Both the position numbers and the translations under genes were made by a program. Shown here in pieces: positions 7,979 to 16,380 of a stretch of DNA of 64,000 nucleotides. This stretch comes from CAWAXW01 sp963786155 (GTDB taxonomy: Bacteria; Actinomycetota; CADDZG01; WHSQ01): NCBI GenBank assembly GCA_963786155.1, contig CAWAXW010000006.1, positions 2,418,001 through 2,482,000 on the forward strand. The letters run 5' to 3'. The first letter of the stretch is position 1, and every line of letters starts with the position of its first letter. The notes under the pieces were generated by a model. It worked only from the letters and a program-made list of their open reading frames with translations. It made no database searches and was not told the origin of the DNA.

Positions 7979-8811
7979 GCGAGTCCTTGGTCTCGGTGGT
8001 CACCGCCCTCGCGGACGACGAGCTCGTTATCGGTCACCGCCACTCGGAGTGGACTGGATTCGCTCCCCAGATCGAAGAGGACGTCGCTTTCTCGTCGATC
8101 GCACAGGACGAGATCGGCCACGCCGCCGCCCTCTATGGGATCGTCGCCAAGCTCACCGATGACGACCCCGACCGATTGGCGCTGGGCCGCGATCCGAGCG
8201 AGTATCGGAACGCGATCCTCTGCGAGCGCGAGAACAAAGACTGGTCCTACACGCTCGCTCGCCACTGGCTCTACGACACCGCCGACGACGTGCGGTTGGC
8301 CTCGATCGAAGAGAGCGCCCATCCCGAGCTCGCCGCGCTTGCGACGAAGATCCGGCGAGAGGAGCGGTACCACCTGATGCACGCCGAGGCATGGCTCACC
8401 CGCATCGGCCACGGACCGGTCGAGGGGCGCACCAAGCTCATCGACGCCCTCCACGAAACGTTCGGCGAAGCGATGGGGCTATTCGAGCCGTTCGATCTGG
8501 AGGACGACGCCGTCAAGGAAGGCTGGCTGACGGTTCCGTCCAACGAGTTGCTCAGTCGCTTCACCGACAGGGCGGGCCGGGATCTCGATGGGCTGGGGCT
8601 CCCCACCGATGTTCGGGCGCGCCTCGACGAGAGGGCCGAGTTCGTGGCCTCGTCCTCGGGCGACCTGATCGCAACGGGTGAAGAGGTGACCGACGAGCCG
8701 GTCGCGCCGTCGGGGATGGGCGGCCGCCTGGGCCGCCACAGCGACGACTTCAAGTCGCTGTGGGACAACCTCACGCACACCTATCGCGAGAACCCCGGAG
8801 CTTCGTGGTGA
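7975..8811 (+). CDS. paaC: Phenylacetyl-CoA 1,2-epoxidase subunit PaaC (structural)
   Basis: This is a 278-residue ferritin-like paralogue of PaaA that forms the PaaAC heterodimer core. It contains LADDELVIGHRHSEWTGFAPQIEEDVAFSSIAQDEIGHA in pieces typical for PaaC, and a second helix pair with REERYHLMHAEAWL. It begins at GTG 7975 overlapping the paaB stop, and ends in another GTGA overlap with paaD. The last 40 residues (SGMGGRLGRHSDDFKSLW) match the PaaC C-terminus. Confidence 0.93.
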   Translation: MSESLVSVVTALADDELVIGHRHSEWTGFAPQIEEDVAFSSIAQDEIGHAAALYGIVAKLTDDDPDRLALGRDPSEYRNAILCERENKDWSYTLARHWLYDTADDVRLASIEESAHPELAALATKIRREERYHLMHAEAWLTRIGHGPVEGRTKLIDALHETFGEAMGLFEPFDLEDDAVKEGWLTVPSNELLSRFTDRAGRDLDGLGLPTDVRARLDERAEFVASSSGDLIATGEEVTDEPVAPSGMGGRLGRHSDDFKSLWDNLTHTYRENPGASW

Positions 8812-9305
8812 CCACTGCAACCATAGAAGGCTCCGTCTGGGACGCGCTCTCCGGCGTGCTCGACCCGGAGATCCCGGCGGTCTCCGTCGTCGACATGGGG
8901 ATGATCGAAGCCGTTGCCGTAAGCGGAACGCACGTGCGCGTGACCGTTCTTCCGACGTTCACGGGCTGCCCCGCGGTTCCGCTCATCAAGCAAGACGTGA
9001 GCACTGCGGTTGCCGCGGTCGCCGGCATCGAGGACGTCGAAGTCGAATTCACCTACGACCCTCCCTGGACGCCCGATCGGATCACGGATGAAGGCCGGGA
9101 GAAGCTGCGCGTCTTCGGCCTGGCTCCCCCAACTGGGACCGGCCCGGTGCTCATCACCTCGATCGGACTGCCCGCGATCGCCACGTGTCCGTTCTGCGGC
9201 AGCAAGGAGACCGTCGCGGAGAACGCTTTCGGGCCCACGCCATGCCGCGCGCTCTACTACTGCAACTCGTGCCGCAACCCGTTCGAACAGTTCAAGCCCG
9301 TCTAG
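8808..9305 (+). CDS. paaD: PaaD, Fe-S assembly/maturation factor of the phenylacetyl-CoA epoxidase
   Basis: This is a 165-residue protein. The N-terminal MIP18/DUF59 domain has LDPEIPAVSVVDMGMIEAV and TFTGCPAVPLI. The C-terminal zinc-ribbon-like end has the cysteine pairs CPFCGS and CNSCRNPFEQFKP. PaaD is required for maturation of the epoxidase system. The GTG at 8808 overlaps the paaC stop; earlier Met codons lie inside paaC and are not used. This is the last rightward gene; paaE is absent here and the next gene is on the opposite strand, starting one base after the stop. Confidence 0.92.
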   Translation: MTTATIEGSVWDALSGVLDPEIPAVSVVDMGMIEAVAVSGTHVRVTVLPTFTGCPAVPLIKQDVSTAVAAVAGIEDVEVEFTYDPPWTPDRITDEGREKLRVFGLAPPTGTGPVLITSIGLPAIATCPFCGSKETVAENAFGPTPCRALYYCNSCRNPFEQFKPV

Positions 9306-12300
9306 TCAGGCGACCGCTAGGTCCGGGTTCTCTCGGATGACCGCAAGGAATGCTTCCACGACCTGCGGATCGAACTGGATCCCCGAGTCGGCTTTGAGCC
9401 GTCCGCACGCGACTTCCATGGGCAACGCCTTGCGATAGCTTCGATCCGAGGTCATCGCGTGATACGCATCGACCACCAAGATGATGCGCGACTCGATCGG
9501 GATCGCATCTCCCGCCAGCGCGTCGGGGTAGCCGCTTCCGTCGTAATGCTCGTGACAGTGACGGACGATCGGTCTCACATCGGACAAGCGATCTATGGGG
9601 CCCAGGATCTTCTCCCCGAGTTCCGGATGGGTTTTGATGATCGCCCACTCCTCTTCATCGAGGGGGCCCGGCTTAAGCAAGATCGCGTGGGGGATGCCGA
9701 TCTTGCCGATGTCGTGGAACAGCGCGCCCAGCTCGAGTCTCTTGAGGACCTCGACCGGCAATCCAAGATGACGTCCCACCTCCAACGAGACGTCGGTGAT
9801 CCAACGGGCGTGATCCGACGTGTACTCGTCCTTGGCCTCCAGCGCGTTCGCAAGCGCTTCAACCGTCGAAAGGAATGTTCTCTCCAGGTTCTCGAAGCTC
9901 GCGGCGTTGTTTATTGCCAGCATCGCTTGATATCCGATCCCCGAAAGCAGTCTGATCTTCCGTTCCGAGAACTGGTACTCCCCATAGGCCGGCGCCCCTA
10001 CCGCGATTGCACCCGCTCTGGAGCCCTCGAAGCGCAGCGGGACAACTGCATAAGTGAGGTTGGTATCCGGGGCGGGGGGCGACTCGATCAGCTTGATCAT
10101 CTCCGGGGTCATGATGAAAGGGCCATCCGAAGCCAGGAATAGCTCCGCCACCGGCGCGGCCAGACGGAACGACTCGATGATGTAGACATCGCGCCCCTCG
10201 TAGCCCCACCACCCACGACAGGCAAGGTCATTGGAGTCGGCGTCTTGCATCCACACAGATGTCTTCGGAGAACCCATCGTCCTCGCCGCTCCTTCAGCGA
10301 CCATCGAAAGCACTTCGTCCAAACCGCTCGCACCGGCCAGGTCGCGGCCGAATTCGAGAAGAGCGGTGGCGATCTCGGCGCTCTCCTTCTGGTCCTTGTA
10401 TGCCAGCGCTTTCTGCATCGCCACCGATGCCTGAAAGGAGAGGCCGGCCAGCAGCTCGAGGCGACGGTCTGTGAAACCAAGGCCCATGCTCAAGGGATGC
10501 CGAACGGTGATCCACCCGGAAACCCCGTGAAGCGGGGCGATGGCCAGAGTCCGCGAGATGACGCCGGCTGGGGTCTCCCAGAACTGCTCTCCCTCCTCAG
10601 GACTCAGAAGGAAAGGGGCCGTCCGCTGAGCAATGAATGCCTGCCCGGCATCGCGGCCCACCGTCGTTCGAACGATCGGCTCCGAGGTCGGATCCCCGCC
10701 GTATCCGACATGAGAAGCGCACTCGAAGTGCCCCGTTCGCTCGTTCTCCAGCCACAGTGAGCTCTGCGTCGCGTCAAGTAGACGCGCCGCCATCTCGACC
10801 GTGGCCTGTCCGATCGCATAGAAGTCGGCGGCGCGTGACATAGCGTCCGAGAACTCGAGCAGAGCCCGAGCATCCTGGGCCTCGCGCTGCTGGGCTTCGT
10901 AGAGCCGCGCGTTCTCGAGCGCTACCGAAGCGTGGCCGGCCAACACCTCGAGCAGGCGGACGTCGTCGTTGTCGAATTGCCCGACGCCGAGCTGAGAAAC
11001 CATCACAACGCCGATGGTGAGGGCTCCGTAAGACAGGGGCACGGCAAGGACCGACTCTTCCAAGAACGGAGTGCCGACCTGCTTGGCGGCGAAAACGCTC
11101 TCCTGAGCGTTCTCCAGCAAGATCGAGCGACCAGTCGATGCAACGTGGCCCGTCAGACCCTCGCCCATCGCTCGCTCGAGTTTGTCGGGATCGCTCCTGA
11201 ACACACGAGCGAGCTCCCCCCTCGCCGCAACGGGAACGAGACGCTCTCCATCGGTCAGATGGACGACACAGGAGTGGTAGTCGATCAGGCTCCGAAGCTC
11301 GAGGCAGATGGTCGATGCGATCTGCTGCACGTCGCTCAAACGGTTCAGTTTCCCGCTCAAGCTCTGTATCAACTTCAAGTGCGCGATCGAGCGAATGTCG
11401 CCCACGTTCTTGTCGGTGTTAACTGGGATCTCGACCGACTCCTCATCGAAGAGCACGACCCGGTCCTTGCCGCGTGCTTTCGCATTCAATAGAGCCGAGT
11501 CGGCGCAGGTAAGCAGGTCACGCGGGTTCATCGCGTGGTCCGGGCCCTGGGCGATGCCGATCGAGACGGTTATCGCGTCGAGCGGAGGGAACTCTGTTTG
11601 GCCGACCCTGTGAGCGATCCGGTGCGCCAGCCCGAGCGCAGCACCGGCGTCGCAAGAGGGCATGATGACGACGAACTCTTCGCCCCCCAACCGGCACGCT
11701 ATGTCCGACCCACGGATGGTTTCCTTAATCAGATCCGCCAGCGCGATCAGGATCCGATCGCCGAACCCGTGGCCGTACATGTCGTTGATCTTCTTGAAAT
11801 CATCGATGTCGAGGACCAAAAGCGCAACGGAGTCCCGGAGACGGCTGACGCGAGTGAGCTCTGCCCTTAGGCGCTCGTGGAAGAAACGATGGTTGTAGAG
11901 ACCCGTCAGGGAGTCGTTGTGACTAGCCCTTTCGAGGGCGACCATGCTCTGCGCGTTGTCCATCGCAAGCCCCACCGCATCGCCGAAGCGCTTGGCAAGA
12001 TCGAACTCGGCGTCGGTGAAACTTGCCTCGGGCCCTTGCCTGTAGATATTCAAAGCGCCTTTGAGCAAGCCCCTCGCGACGAGCGGCACGGTTACGAGCG
12101 CCTCCGGCTCCTTCGGAGTTCCCGGAACGACGGCCACCCGAGGGTGGCTGGTTGCGTCGTTCGTCCGAACGGCTTCTCTCCGTTCGGCGGCCCATCCCGT
12201 GATGCCTTCTCCGAAATAGCAGACGCTCTGCAGGATCTCGTCGGCCCACTCGTCGCGAGCCAGCACGGGAACGAGAAGGCCGTCCGATTCTTTCGCTTCG

Positions 12301-12482
12301 TAGATCGTCAGCGTGTCGTAAGGGATCAGATCGGCCAGGGCGTCGGCGATCCGCTCCAGGAGCGGTTCTAGCCGGTGTTCCGCAAGTACCTGATGGAAGA
12401 GATCCGCAAGGCGTAGATAGGGCTCGTCGGGATTCGGATCGGACGTGCGATCCGCTCCATTGGCGTGAACCTCAGCTTCCAT
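9306..12482 (-). CDS. GAF / GGDEF / GAF x3 / HD-GYP c-di-GMP signalling protein
   Basis: This 1058-residue soluble protein has the order GAF (about 28-178), GGDEF (about 186-345), three further GAF domains (about 370-535, 545-700, 705-860) and HD-GYP (about 867-1058). The cyclase motif is GGEEF at 266-270, with an RxxD inhibitory site (RGSD, 257-260) five residues upstream. The phosphodiesterase has HD near 923-924, HCHEHYDGSGYP and the DAYHAMTSDR block. Both catalytic parts look intact, so it could make and degrade c-di-GMP under control of small-molecule or redox GAF sensors. No membrane segment is seen. It is transcribed after the PPOX gene with a 136-bp gap. Confidence 0.93.
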   Translation of the reverse strand: MEAEVHANGADRTSDPNPDEPYLRLADLFHQVLAEHRLEPLLERIADALADLIPYDTLTIYEAKESDGLLVPVLARDEWADEILQSVCYFGEGITGWAAERREAVRTNDATSHPRVAVVPGTPKEPEALVTVPLVARGLLKGALNIYRQGPEASFTDAEFDLAKRFGDAVGLAMDNAQSMVALERASHNDSLTGLYNHRFFHERLRAELTRVSRLRDSVALLVLDIDDFKKINDMYGHGFGDRILIALADLIKETIRGSDIACRLGGEEFVVIMPSCDAGAALGLAHRIAHRVGQTEFPPLDAITVSIGIAQGPDHAMNPRDLLTCADSALLNAKARGKDRVVLFDEESVEIPVNTDKNVGDIRSIAHLKLIQSLSGKLNRLSDVQQIASTICLELRSLIDYHSCVVHLTDGERLVPVAARGELARVFRSDPDKLERAMGEGLTGHVASTGRSILLENAQESVFAAKQVGTPFLEESVLAVPLSYGALTIGVVMVSQLGVGQFDNDDVRLLEVLAGHASVALENARLYEAQQREAQDARALLEFSDAMSRAADFYAIGQATVEMAARLLDATQSSLWLENERTGHFECASHVGYGGDPTSEPIVRTTVGRDAGQAFIAQRTAPFLLSPEEGEQFWETPAGVISRTLAIAPLHGVSGWITVRHPLSMGLGFTDRRLELLAGLSFQASVAMQKALAYKDQKESAEIATALLEFGRDLAGASGLDEVLSMVAEGAARTMGSPKTSVWMQDADSNDLACRGWWGYEGRDVYIIESFRLAAPVAELFLASDGPFIMTPEMIKLIESPPAPDTNLTYAVVPLRFEGSRAGAIAVGAPAYGEYQFSERKIRLLSGIGYQAMLAINNAASFENLERTFLSTVEALANALEAKDEYTSDHARWITDVSLEVGRHLGLPVEVLKRLELGALFHDIGKIGIPHAILLKPGPLDEEEWAIIKTHPELGEKILGPIDRLSDVRPIVRHCHEHYDGSGYPDALAGDAIPIESRIILVVDAYHAMTSDRSYRKALPMEVACGRLKADSGIQFDPQVVEAFLAVIRENPDLAVA

Positions 12483-12618
12483 ACGGCCTCAGTCAGTTCG
12501 GCCCGACCCCTCCTATACATCTGGGTATCGGCGATGACGGTTAGACCCTTGACATAAGTAACCCTACCTAGCCCCTTCGGGGGGCAAACTTCATCCGGTT
12601 GGGGGATTCGGCCATTAG

Positions 12619-13038
12619 TTAGTTATATGTCTTGAGTACCTCGAACTCGTAGATCACCCGTTGCTCTTTGACCATCGCCTCCAGGTATTCGTCGACATCG
12701 TCCGGTTCGCCGGCCAATGTCCGATATAGGGCGAGGTTGAGTTGAGGGGCATCGGGGCCGTCGAGGATCGTCCCGCGGCACTCGAGCCCCAACCACCCCC
12801 ACCCGCCCTCGTCTTCCAGCACCGCCAGGGCACACCGAGGATCGCGCCGGAGATGTTTCGTCCGAACGCGGGTGAGAGTGCCCGAGCTCCAGAGCTTGCC
12901 TTCGACGAGACCCACCCCTACTCGCGCGACATGCGGGGTTCCGTCTGCTTTCGTCGTGGACATGATGGCCTTGTGGTTCTTCTCGAGGAAAGCTCTCGTC
13001 TTGTCGTCCACACCTCTCCCTTCGTAAAGTTCCGTCAC
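12619..13038 (-). CDS. PPOX-class (pyridoxamine-phosphate-oxidase fold) flavin/F420-binding protein
   Basis: This is a 139-residue split-barrel protein. Family landmarks are the N-terminal helix DDKTRAFLEKNHKAIMSTTKADGTPHVARV, then LWSSGTLTRVRTKHLRRDPRCALAV, and the Glu-rich C-terminus. Actinobacterial members bind FMN, F420 or haem-degradation intermediates; the substrate is not evident. It starts with GTG at 13038, only 17 bp from the start of the divergent HesB-like gene. The 136 bp between it and the c-di-GMP gene hold a short GC hairpin without a T-run (near 12571-12585) and nothing else that I can recognise. Confidence 0.75.
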   Translation of the reverse strand: MTELYEGRGVDDKTRAFLEKNHKAIMSTTKADGTPHVARVGVGLVEGKLWSSGTLTRVRTKHLRRDPRCALAVLEDEGGWGWLGLECRGTILDGPDAPQLNLALYRTLAGEPDDVDEYLEAMVKEQRVIYEFEVLKTYN

Positions 13039-13055
13039 AAGGATAGGAGGGGAGC

Positions 13056-13340
13056 TTGGGCATCGAGGTAACCGAAGAAGCAGTAGTCGTGATGAAGCGA
13101 TCTCTGGAGCTGGGAGGTATCGACCCCGCCACGGGTGGCATCAGGCTCCGGGCCGCGCGCGCCCTTGGGGGCGGAACCGATGTCCAGGTCGAGCTGGCGG
13201 ATGGACCGCAAGAGGGCGAAGAGATCGTGGAGCAAGGAGGGGTGCGGGTGTTCATCGATCCTGCGGTGAGCGCCGCGATTCCCGAGGCCGTCCTCACGGT
13301 GGAACCGCAACACGAGATCCTGGTCGTACGCCCGATCTGA
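13056..13340 (+). CDS. HesB/IscA-like protein lacking cysteines
   Basis: This is a 94-residue protein matching the A-type Fe-S carrier fold: IEVTEEAVVVMKRSLE, then GIRLRAARALGGG, then VEQGGVRVFIDPAVSAAIP. It contains no cysteine at all, so the three Fe-S ligands of IscA/HesB are missing and cluster carriage is unlikely. The start is TTG at 13056, supported by AGGAGG about 7 bp upstream. The downstream acylphosphatase follows closely. The function is unknown; it may keep the fold for a non-Fe-S role. Confidence 0.7.
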   Translation: MGIEVTEEAVVVMKRSLELGGIDPATGGIRLRAARALGGGTDVQVELADGPQEGEEIVEQGGVRVFIDPAVSAAIPEAVLTVEPQHEILVVRPI

Positions 13341-13358
13341 TGGGCGTCCGTAGAGCGC

Positions 13359-13610
13359 GTGCTGGTGTCCGGACGGGTCCAGGGAGTCTTCTTCCGGGAC
13401 ACTTGCCGGCGCGAAGCGCTAGCTAGAGGGGTCGCGGGTTGGGCCCGCAATCGGTCGGACGGTCGCGTCGAGGCCATCTTCGAAGGGGACTCCGGCGCGG
13501 TCGACGAGATGGTCGCCTGGTGCCGGACCGGCTCCGAATGGTCCGAGGTCGGCTCCGTCGACGTTACCGACGAACCGCCCGAAGGCCTGTCCGGGTTCTC
13601 GGCGCGCTAG
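13359..13610 (+). CDS. Acylphosphatase
   Basis: This is an 83-residue enzyme hydrolysing acyl phosphates. It shows the family signature VSGRVQGVFFRDTCRREA, with the catalytic Arg in GVFFR, and GWARNRSDGRVEAIFEG with the catalytic Asn. The only in-frame start is GTG at 13359, which leaves a short N-terminus. An ATG at 13340 overlapping the upstream stop would encode MGVRRAR in another frame and match a usual acylphosphatase N-terminus, so one base may be missing near 13358. It ends in a 4-bp overlap with the convergent aldehyde dehydrogenase. Confidence 0.9.
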   Translation: MLVSGRVQGVFFRDTCRREALARGVAGWARNRSDGRVEAIFEGDSGAVDEMVAWCRTGSEWSEVGSVDVTDEPPEGLSGFSAR

Positions 13611-15085
13611 AGCTGGACCCAGACGGACTTCGTCTGCGTGTACGTCTCCATCGAGTGCAGGCCGAGCTCGCGACCGAAACCCGATTGCTTGTAGCCGCCG
13701 AACGACACGGCAGGGTCGAACAGGCCGATCGTGTTGATCCAAACGGTTCCTGCTTTGATCCCGCGTGCGACTCGGTGGGCCTTCGTTAGATCGTTGGTCC
13801 AGACCGTCGAGGCGAGACCGTAGATCGTGTTGTTGGCCGTCCGGATCGCATCATCGACGTCCTCGACCTCGATCACCGCCGCGACCGGGCCGAATATCTC
13901 CTCTTGAGCGATCCGCATGTCGTTGCGGACGCCGGTGAAAATCGTCGGCTGGACGAAGTAGCCGTCGCCCAACTCGGTCACGCGTTCGCCACCGGTCACG
14001 ACCTCGGCCCCCTCGGAGCGACCGATATCGATGTAGCCCATGACCCGTTCGAGCTGCTCGGTGGAAACCACGGGACCCATGCCGGTGCCCTCTTCCAGGG
14101 CCGGTCCAAGCTTCAATCCGCCGGACGCCTCGACAAGCGAGGCCACGAACTCGTCGTGCACGCTCTTCTCGACGAGGATGCGAGTGCCAGCGGTGCACAC
14201 CTGCCCCGAGTTGAGGAACACGCCGAACATCGAGCCCACGGGCGCCTTGCTCATGTCGGCGTCGGAGAAGACGATGTTCGGGGATTTCCCACCAAGCTCG
14301 AGCGACACGCGCTTCAGGTTCCCGGTCGAAGCCTGGAGGATCTTGCGCCCCACCTCTGTGGATCCGGTGAACGCGATCTTGTCGACGTCGCCATGCTGTG
14401 CGAGAGCCCTGCCGGCCTCGTCGCCGAAACCGGTAACGACGTTGACGACACCTTCGGGCACGCCGGCTTCCAAGCAAAGCTCTGCCAAGCGGATGGCGGT
14501 GAGCGGCGTCTGCTCGGCGGGTTTGAGAACGACCGAGTTCCCGAAGGCCAGCGCTGGTGCGACCTTCCAAGAAGCCATGATCAACGGGAAGTTCCAGGGA
14601 ATGATCCCGCCGCACACGCCCATCGGCTCGCGCAGGGAATAGACGAACAGGTCATCGTTCGAAGGAAGGGTTTCGCCGTAGATCTTCGTCGGCCATCCGG
14701 AGTAGTACCGGAACACTTCGCCCGCCGACCACATCTCTGCCGACGCGAGGCCCAGCGGCTTGCCGGAGTCGAGCGCTTCGATCTGGGCCAGCTCGGACAT
14801 GTTCCGCTTTATCAATTCACCGATCTTGTAGAGGATCTCGGAGCGCTTTCCGGGGCGCTGACTCGTCCACTTCCCGGCCTCGTGGGCGGTGCGCGCGGCG
14901 GCAACCGCAGCGTCGACATCCGCTACGTCCCCACGGGGAACCTCGCAGATCACCGAGCCGGTAGACGGGTCGAAGACCTCGAACGCCTCGCCCGAGATCG
15001 CCTCGACCGGGCGCCCCCCGATAGACATCTTGGGACCCGCCTCGATGAACTTGGTTACCTCGGGTAGCAGCTCTACTTGAGCCAT
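13607..15085 (-). CDS. NAD(P)-dependent aldehyde dehydrogenase
   Basis: This is a 492-residue ALDH-superfamily enzyme. The catalytic Glu is in LELGGKSPNIV and the nucleophile Cys in NSGQVCTAGTR. The cofactor region has IIPWNFPL and FTGSTEVGRKI, and the C-terminal signature is SFGGYKQSGFGRELG. Similarity is closest to the betaine- or phenylacetaldehyde-type group, but the substrate cannot be fixed; a phenylacetaldehyde substrate would fit the nearby paa genes. It follows pheA by 34 bp on the same strand and may be the last gene of the long ilv-leu transcript. Confidence 0.92.
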   Translation of the reverse strand: MAQVELLPEVTKFIEAGPKMSIGGRPVEAISGEAFEVFDPSTGSVICEVPRGDVADVDAAVAAARTAHEAGKWTSQRPGKRSEILYKIGELIKRNMSELAQIEALDSGKPLGLASAEMWSAGEVFRYYSGWPTKIYGETLPSNDDLFVYSLREPMGVCGGIIPWNFPLIMASWKVAPALAFGNSVVLKPAEQTPLTAIRLAELCLEAGVPEGVVNVVTGFGDEAGRALAQHGDVDKIAFTGSTEVGRKILQASTGNLKRVSLELGGKSPNIVFSDADMSKAPVGSMFGVFLNSGQVCTAGTRILVEKSVHDEFVASLVEASGGLKLGPALEEGTGMGPVVSTEQLERVMGYIDIGRSEGAEVVTGGERVTELGDGYFVQPTIFTGVRNDMRIAQEEIFGPVAAVIEVEDVDDAIRTANNTIYGLASTVWTNDLTKAHRVARGIKAGTVWINTIGLFDPAVSFGGYKQSGFGRELGLHSMETYTQTKSVWVQL

Positions 15086-15119
15086 TGCGCCGCCTCCTGC
15101 TTGGGTTCCGGCCCCCAGC

Positions 15120-15950
15120 TTAGCGGTCGCTGTTCATGCCCTTGGCGTACGTGCCGAGGACCCGCGTGAAGGTGGCGTGTTCGCTGACCTCCGACAGGGC
15201 CTCGAGCATCAGAGGGTCGGCAGCGCCGGCTTCGACATCCAGATAAATGACGTACTCCCATCGCCGGCCTGCGCGCGGTCGTGACTCCAACTTGTTGAGA
15301 TTCAAGTGACGCTCGGCAAAGGCGCCCAGACACCTATAGAGCGAGCCGGCGACATGACCCACCCCAAGCACGAGCGAGGTCTTCGTCGGCTCGTCCAAGG
15401 GCTCGGGGTCGCGCGACAACGCGCCAAAGCGCGTGTAGTTGTCGGGGTACGTCTGGATGCGTTCGGCAAGGATCTCGAGACCGTAGAGCTCGGCCGCGCG
15501 GTGAGACGCGATCGCGCCGGTGCCTTCGAGGTTCTCTTCGACGATGTTCCGCGCCGCGCCTGCCGTGTCGTACTCGGCCCTCACCGAAACATCCAGAGCG
15601 TTCAGGAACTCCTCACACTGGGCGAGAGCCTGTGGGTGCGAGATCACCTCGCGCAGCTCGTCTGTGTGCGTCCCTTTAAGGGCGACGAGGCAATGGTCGA
15701 CGGGCACGACCGTCTCTCCAACGAGATGAAGGCCATGCTTGAGAAAGAGGTCGTAGGTCTCGTTGATGCTCCCGGCTTGGCTATTGTCCATGGGAACGAG
15801 ACCGAAGTTCGCCTTACCGACTTCGACGGCCTCGAAGACCTTCCGGATCGAGGAGAGGGGCTGGTAGTCCCCGCCGGGGAACAGGCGTGCAGCGCCCTCC
15901 TCGGAGTAAGCGCCGGGCTCGCCCTGATAGGCGATCACGAGATCTGACAT
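15120..15950 (-). CDS. pheA: Prephenate dehydratase (phenylalanine biosynthesis)
   Basis: This is a 276-residue monofunctional enzyme (no chorismate mutase domain) converting prephenate to phenylpyruvate. The catalytic part runs to about residue 180 and includes MDNSQAGSINETYDLF and the TRF motif in DNYTRFGAL. A C-terminal ACT domain (about 190-270) carries the Phe-binding segment KLESRPRAGRRWEYVIYLD. Feedback inhibition by Phe is expected from the ACT motif. The 5' end overlaps the tail of the cimA-remnant reading frame. Confidence 0.95.
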   Translation of the reverse strand: MSDLVIAYQGEPGAYSEEGAARLFPGGDYQPLSSIRKVFEAVEVGKANFGLVPMDNSQAGSINETYDLFLKHGLHLVGETVVPVDHCLVALKGTHTDELREVISHPQALAQCEEFLNALDVSVRAEYDTAGAARNIVEENLEGTGAIASHRAAELYGLEILAERIQTYPDNYTRFGALSRDPEPLDEPTKTSLVLGVGHVAGSLYRCLGAFAERHLNLNKLESRPRAGRRWEYVIYLDVEAGAADPLMLEALSEVSEHATFTRVLGTYAKGMNSDR

Positions 15951-16380
15951 GACTACACACTACGCGTCTGCGTAAACGACCGACGCGCCTTCGCATGATC
16001 CCCATCACCGCGGTGGAGCACAGAGCCTCGAACGAGGCATCGACGATGTTCGCCGACACGCACCCCGCGTCCCACGCCGCGTCGCCATCTGTCGCTTGGA
16101 TCAGTACGCGCACCTGCGCTCCCGTCCCATCGCTCGCATCCACCACCGAAACGCGATAGTCGGAGAGACGAACCTTGTCGAGCTCCGGGAAGTCGTCGCG
16201 CAGGCATTCGCGCAACGCGAGGTCGAGCGCATGAACCGGCCCGGTCCCCGTAGCCGCTCGGCGTTTGCACCCGGCTCCCACCTTCACTTCGACCACCGCT
16301 TGGACGTGCGAACTGGTCTCGTGCATCCGCTCGCTGACAACCTTGTAGCCGCAGACGGTGAAGTACGGGTTCGCGTTCAA
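15814..16380 (-). pseudogene. cimA: Truncated citramalate/isopropylmalate synthase: only the C-terminal LeuA regulatory domain remains
   Basis: The frame opens at a TTG overlapping the leuB stop (TTGA). It encodes about 140 residues of LeuA-dimerisation domain of CimA type: NPYFTVCGYKVVSER, TGTGPVHALDLALRECL, VRLSDYRVSVVDASDGTGAQVRVLI and ANIVDASFEALCSTAVMG. The TIM-barrel catalytic domain is absent. After about position 15967 the frame runs on into pheA as non-homologous Arg-rich sequence, so the natural end is also disturbed. Together with the shortened leuB, this suggests a deletion that removed the end of leuB and most of cimA. A stand-alone regulatory domain is the alternative. Confidence 0.6.

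Noticed and set aside
12550..12590. Promoter from TTGACA and TACCTA near 12550
   Set aside because: Spacing is about 10 bp, too short; and no plus-strand gene follows.
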